Shown here one piece after another: positions 7,038 to 10,735 of a stretch of 10,735 nt of DNA. Below the pieces are notes generated by a model. The model saw only the letters and a program-made list of their open reading frames with translations, was not told the DNA's origin and ran no database searches. A program made the position numbers and the translations under genes. Numbering within the stretch: position 1 is the first letter of the stretch; every line of letters starts with the position of its first letter. Location of the stretch: positions 19,405 to 30,139 of the forward strand of contig NWUY0300004321.1 of NCBI GenBank assembly GCA_004151065.3. The letters are read 5' to 3'. This DNA comes from Larix sibirica (Eukaryota > Streptophyta > Pinopsida > Pinales > Pinaceae).

Positions 7038-7296
7038 GGATACTAAACCTTGTTAATATTGAGAGTGTTGGTAGTGTTTTATAAAATGACATGTATATAT
7101 AGCATCCCTTGGAAACACTAGTCCACTGCCAAAACAAAAACAAAAGGGTGACAAAGATATTAAGCAACTGACATAAATACTAAACATTGTTAATATTGAT
7201 ATTGTTAGTAGTGCTTTATAAGATAACACTCATATATGGGGTGCATCCCCTGGTAACACTAATCCACTATAGAAACAAAAACAGAAGGGTGACAGA
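7038..7296. repeat. Tandem duplication of about 139 bp
   Basis: Two copies begin ATACTAAAC.TTGTTAATATTGA at 7040 and 7177 and end with a GAAACAAAAACA/GAAGGGTGACA-type block (GGGTGACA at 7146 and 7287). The offset grows from 137 to 141 through small indels around the TATATAGCATCCC and TATGGGGTGCATCCCC words. Divergence is moderate. No coding capacity. Confidence 0.88.
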
Positions 7297-7460
7297 AAAC
7301 TACAATGAAGGAAGGCATGTAAAAATATGTAGAAGTCATTGGAAGAGCGTGGAGAAAATCAAGCCATACTTGGTCGTTAAATCGAGCAGCCATGAGTAAC
7401 CACAAGAAACCAGTGACAACTCGTTGAAACAATGCAGTGAGGTAAAGGATGATCGAAACA

Positions 7461-7565
7461 TGTGGCTCCACATGTGGAGAATGCAGAGCATGGGGTATGA
7501 AATCACTAGCGATGTGGAGGATGTAGAGCAGGGGAGTATGAAATCACCAACAATGTGGAGAATGA
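7461..7565. repeat. Degenerate repeat of about 40 bp
   Basis: TGTGGAGAATGCAGAGCA followed by a GTATGAAATCAC word recurs from 7473 to 7513, with the TGTGGAGAATG start again at 7554 and a shorter TGTGG at 7461. Spacings are about 40 and 41. The purine-rich plus strand makes partial matches easy, but the shared GTATGAAATCAC word is specific. Confidence 0.65.
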
Positions 7566-7597
7566 TGGTCTAAGTGGGAAAATGAATGAGTTTTTGA

Positions 7598-7756
7598 ATG
7601 AACCAACGAATGAGCATTTGAAGATACTGGTGAACACTGTGAACCAGTATTTGAATGGACCTTCATTTGGATGAACCAGCGAACATGGTGAAAGAGTGTT
7701 GGAATGAATCGATGAAACAAGGTTTGGATGAGTCGCCATTCTAATGAACCAACGAA
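7598..7756. repeat. Degenerate repeat with 73-bp period
   Basis: ATGAACCA(A/G)CGAA occurs at 7598, 7671 and 7744, exactly 73 bases apart each time. The intervening sequence is only weakly similar (GGTGAA, TTTGGATGA and GAATG words). The flanks also echo each other: an AAGTGGGA-type word followed by GAATGAG near 7571 and again near 7775. It looks like an old duplicated block. Confidence 0.6.
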
Positions 7757-8067
7757 TAGGGGATCATAGTGCAAGTGGGAGGGAAATTTGTGAATGAGAA
7801 ATTTGGGAGGGGGGCGCCATTGGGATAGCTAGGGCATTCAAGTTTGCATGTATTGGGCATCGAAATTGAACGCCACCGTAAAGGCCACCCTGTCAGATAT
7901 GTTTTGATTGTTGTGTAGATGGGGTGATGGAGATGGTGGATGATGGAGGTAGATGGAACGTCGTGTAGAGGGGGGGATCGCCAGAAGATATGGTCGGCAA
8001 AATCACAGTAGTATAAGGGGTTGGAAAAGGGTCAAATTGTTGGTCCTTTATCCCACTCCAATATAGA
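7757..8067. other. Purine-rich stretch without a gene
   Basis: The plus strand is strongly G/A-biased, with GGAGGGGGGCGCC near 7806 and repeated GATGG words at about 7924-7956, then a run of seven G near 7970. No protein-like frame, RNA gene or terminal repeat is visible. Confidence 0.4.
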
Positions 8068-8139
8068 GCAATCAGAAAAACAACATTTCAAAAATGAAGA
8101 GCAGCAATCAGAAACACAACATTTCAAAAATGAAGAGCA
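8068..8139. repeat. 36-bp direct repeat, two copies, one mismatch
   Basis: The unit starts GCAATCAGAAA and ends AAAATGAAGAGCA. Copy one is 8068-8103 and copy two follows immediately at 8104-8139. They differ at one base (AAAAACAAC against AAACACAAC). This is the least diverged duplication in the window, so it is the most recent. Confidence 0.95.
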
Positions 8140-8569
8140 TTGTTTGTAGAAATCTTGATGGTAAGTGGGGATGGTTGGCAGCACATGCTTTAATTGTATT
8201 CGACCATAGGGAGGTGCTCAATCTTTTTCCTCCGCATGGTCTAATCATTGTTGGACCTTGGTTAGTTGCCATAATCTCAAGTATTTGAATACCGCAAGTG
8301 CTGTAATTCATATCCTTCTGTCATGAAAAGCAAGAGGGCATGTGGACATTGGGATTAGTAAGTCGGGTGGTCCCATTAGGAATAAATTGCGTTAAAAGTG
8401 GGGTTTAATTTGGTAAGTGGTTGTCCTTTGTTTTATGTGTTGTAATTATTTGAGTTATTTTATGTTTTTTATTAGGAAGGTTATTTAATTATATGTTCTT
8501 TTTTCATTTATGGGTTTGTTACTCTAATTATTTGAGTTTTTGGGGGGGAATATTAGAGTTTGGTAATGT
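8140..8569. other. No gene recognised; short direct repeat
   Basis: TAATTATTTGAGTT is present twice, at 8443-8456 and 8525-8538, in a T-rich region. A run of eight G follows near 8540. The frames that stay open through 8094-8311 show no protein-like pattern on either strand. The region could be part of an old LTR, but no boundary is visible. Confidence 0.35.
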
Positions 8570-9011
8570 GCATAACCAATAACATGACGAGGATTCAGTA
8601 AAGAAAACGACTTTAGGGGTAGTTTAGGGGTAGTGGAGGGTGGCATCTTCTTTTCAGTGATGGATGTGTGTTGTGGTCCTTTCTTATTTTTTATTTTACT
8701 TTGGGCATATAATTTAGGAATGGAGAGATGGGATGAAAGAGAAAAATTAAGGATTCTAGATTTTGAAAGTTCGATTTTGGTTACGTTAGTGGAGCTAGGG
8801 ACTATCTTCAAGAGCCTTTGTAGTCAATGATGGAAGGGGGACAATGAGAAGAGTACTAATGTGGAAAAAAAAAATCCCAACATATAGATATTGTCATCAT
8901 AAACCCTAACCCTGGACAATGATTACTTGACATGGCATTGTATGTTGAAATAGGTTCTATATTTGATGGGGAAGGGAAGTGTTATTTTCAATTTTTCCTT
9001 TTATGTACATG

Positions 9012-9028
9012 TCATGCCCTTGGCATGA
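9012..9028. repeat. Small hairpin inside one repeat module
   Basis: TCATGCC-CTT-GGCATGA has perfect 7-bp arms. The equivalent position in the other copies (about 9554, 9751, 10245 and 10450) carries CATATGCCCTAAGCATGATG or variants in which the arms are only partly complementary. The hairpin is therefore a variant of the family's most conserved word. Confidence 0.6.
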
Positions 9029-9239
9029 TGGAGAGAGGAGATGGGAGATGGGAGATGGAGAGATTTAAAGTTTTGGTCACATTGGGAGTGTGGGGGTGTT
9101 GATCTCTATGTTTGGGAGGCCTTTCGATTGGTGCATCCTTAAGCCCTAAAAGGTGCATTTTTCTTTATTAAAATTTTCAAAAAATCTCCTTCTCTCCAAC
9201 CCTAACTTCTAATCTGGGTTAAGTTCTTAACGAATATTT

Positions 9240-9351
9240 TCCCTCAACTCTATTTAAGTCCCTCTCGCCTTTCTTCTTACTGCAACAACTTTTGATGGAT
9301 CTTGAAGATGGGTGGAGTGTCCACTCGAAACGTGTTGATCATTTCTAAACT
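9240..9351 (+). promoter_or_regulatory. Core-promoter-like stretch with a 17-codon ORF
   Basis: CTATTTAAG (about 9250-9258) lies ahead of a CT-rich run (CCCTCTCGCC, TTTCTTCTTAC) and then ATG at 9295. This is the layout of a plant TATA box, start region and 5' leader. The ATG opens only a 17-codon frame (MDLEDGWSVHSKRVDHF) before a stop. It falls in the extra DNA between two repeat modules. It may be a remnant promoter from an inserted element or a chance match. Confidence 0.28.
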
Positions 9352-10030
9352 ATTAGACGGTGAAAATCCAAAAGATTTACACAATCTTGAAGCACTATGG
9401 AAACATTCATACACATATTGGTGATATTTATTTAGTGATATTCTTTAGTGGAAGTAGGTTCTTGAACATGGGATTGTGTCAACTTGACCTTTATATTTGA
9501 CGGGAGAGGGAAGTATAGGAGTTGTTTTTTATTGTGATTTTATGTGAAGCATATGCCCTAAGCATGATGGAGCCAATGGATGAAAGATATAGAGATTCAG
9601 GGTTGTTGGGTTTTGAGTTTTGGTTTATGATTGTAAATCATAGTAGTAAGACTTGCAATTGTTATGAACATAGGTGTTGTTGGTTTATTTATTTGCCGGG
9701 GAACAAAATTGTAGGGGTTCATTTCTTATTTTAATGTGTGGCTTGAACATATGCCCTAAGCATAATGGAGGGAAGGAACAAAATATAGGAATTTAGGTTT
9801 TTTGGGTTAAGAGTTTTGGTGACAAGAGTAGGGAGCTACGATTGTATTTGAGAGGCCTTCCAATCGATGGCTATTTTATGGTCTTTAAATGTTGAGGGTG
9901 ATTTGCTAACATGGGATTGTTGCACTCAAAGAAGCAAGATTTCTTAAAGTGTAGTTTGATGGGTAACATGTGTCCATCACAGTAATAAAACAAAATGGGA
10001 AACATGTTAAAAGAAATAAAGAATGGACAA

Positions 10031-10052
10031 AATAATAATAATAATAATAATA
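10031..10052. repeat. (AAT)7 microsatellite
   Basis: Uninterrupted AAT units over 22 bases, immediately left of the 116-nt foldback. It codes for nothing. Confidence 0.95.
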
Positions 10053-10054
10053 AA

Positions 10055-10170
10055 ACTAGCATAGATCTATCATAACTCTGGATCTTTTAAGCACCAAAAT
10101 GTTTTTGCCTTGATTTTTTTTATTCCCCTTGGTGCTTAATGCATCTAGAGATAAGAGAATCTATGCTAGT
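10055..10170. repeat. 116-nt near-complete foldback (MITE-like or hairpin-RNA-like)
   Basis: The ends ACTAGCATAGAT (10055-10066) and ATCTATGCTAGT (10159-10170) are exact reverse complements. The inner words TTAAGCACCAA (10087-10097) and TTGGTGCTTAA (10129-10139) are too. Between them CTCTGGAT (10076-10083) pairs with ATCTAGAG (10143-10150) through one G-U. About 35 of 43 positions per arm pair, with small internal loops and a 31-base T-rich terminal loop. This matches either a small foldback transposable element or a plant hairpin-RNA precursor. No target-site duplication is certain, and I recognise no known mature small RNA in it. The paired structure is seen directly; the identity is inference. 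Confidence 0.85.
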
Positions 10171-10735
10171 AATAGACGTGGCTTCTATATTTGATGGGAA
10201 GCAAAGTGTAGGAATTCATTTTCAATCTCACTTTTATGGTGGGCATATGCCATTGACATGGTGGAAAGGAAGGATGGGAGAAATTTTGGCTTTTTGTCAC
10301 ATTAATAGCGAGGTTGATGACTTCATTTGAGAGGCCTTGAGGTTGATGTATTTAATGTAAGTCATTTCTAAATTGAGGATGATGAATCCCTAACATGAGA
10401 CTATCCATAGACATGGCTTATATATTTGATGGGGTTCGCTTTTATGATGGACATATGTCATCAACATGATGGCGATGAGGGCGATAGAGAAATTTTGGCT
10501 TTTGGTCACATGAATAGGCAGGTTGATGATATTTAATGTAAGTCCCTCCCAAATTGAGGATGATTAATCCTTGATAGAGTATCTATGGACATGGATTTTA
10601 TATTTGATGGGGTTGTAGGTGTGTGTTGTTGAAATAAGTTTGCTCGAAAAGGCAAACATTTGATAATTATGACAAGTTGTGGGATTTAGGGCTAGTGTTT
10701 CATAATTTGTGACTTATGTGAAAAATATAATATTT

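Larger units (their letters stand above)
8570..10735. repeat. Degenerate long-unit repeat family, about seven copies
   Basis: A module recurs with the same order of words. It opens with a GACATGGCT-type lead and TATATTTGATGGGG, then a GTAGGGGTTCATTTT-like stretch. CATATGCCCTAAGCATGATGG and AGTTTTGGTCACATTAGTAG follow, and the module closes with TTTGAGAGGCCTT and a GAGGATGATTAATCC word. TATATTTGATGGG-type starts are at 8958, 9492, 10186, 10421 and 10599; a diverged start is near 9685, and a copy lacking it lies about 8600-8830. GAGGCCTT-type words are at 8812, 9116, 9852 and 10331. The basic unit is about 180-240 bases. Larger spacings hold extra DNA (about 9140-9470 and 9919-10170). Stops occur in all frames. 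The array runs off the right edge. Confidence 0.75.

Noticed and set aside
7506-7774. Minus-strand Ser/His/Pro-rich frames around 7.5-7.8 kb
   Set aside because: They are produced by the purine-rich repeats on the plus strand; no start context, splice sites or recognisable motif.
8901-8913. AAACCCTAACCCT as an interstitial telomere repeat
   Set aside because: Less than two full plant telomere units. It is at most a telo-box word, which also occurs in the LTR at 2349.

Overview
The window is AT-rich, gene-poor eukaryotic DNA and looks like a plant nuclear genome. It has a degraded Ty1/copia retrotransposon with a plant-type primer-binding site, spliceosomal exon and intron boundaries with plant-like pyrimidine tracts, telo-box motifs (AAACCCTAA), and many low-copy tandem duplications. 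A woody plant with a large genome, possibly a gymnosperm, would fit, but the species cannot be fixed from the sequence. There are no bacterial operons, no CRISPR array, and no rRNA or tRNA gene that I can support.

Left part (1-2493). A possible single internal exon on the minus strand (290-413) has good splice signals but no recognised family. Next comes an AT-rich cluster of perfect palindromes (583-653). From 662 to 2493 lies a broken copia element on the minus strand: an LTR (2232-2493), a primer-binding site (2220-2231), a gag N-terminal remnant (2140-2214), about 1 kb of unrelated AT-rich DNA, and then the main gag remnant (662-1092). No pol region and no second LTR are visible.

Central part (2494-4735). 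This holds the one convincing host gene, of which only the 3' end is in the window. The last coding exon (3739-4407, plus strand) encodes a short coiled coil, a hydrophilic linker and about four hydrophobic segments. An upstream coiled-coil exon ending near 3286 probably belongs to the same gene, but its strongest donor is out of phase with the best-looking acceptor, so the splice model is unresolved. The 5' exons lie further upstream or outside the window.

Right part (4736-10735). I find no gene here. It is a run of independent local tandem duplications: a 31-bp minisatellite, then units of about 140, 213, 101, 139, 40, 73 and 36 bp. A degenerate long-unit repeat family of about seven copies follows (about 8570-10735). 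Inside that family sits a 116-nt, nearly fully paired foldback (10055-10170) next to an (AAT)n microsatellite. The foldback could be a small foldback/MITE-type insertion or a hairpin-RNA precursor.

I did not find a clear new biological system. The items most worth checking are the 116-nt foldback, the degenerate repeat family around it, the orphan minus-strand exon and the exact splicing of the membrane-protein gene.
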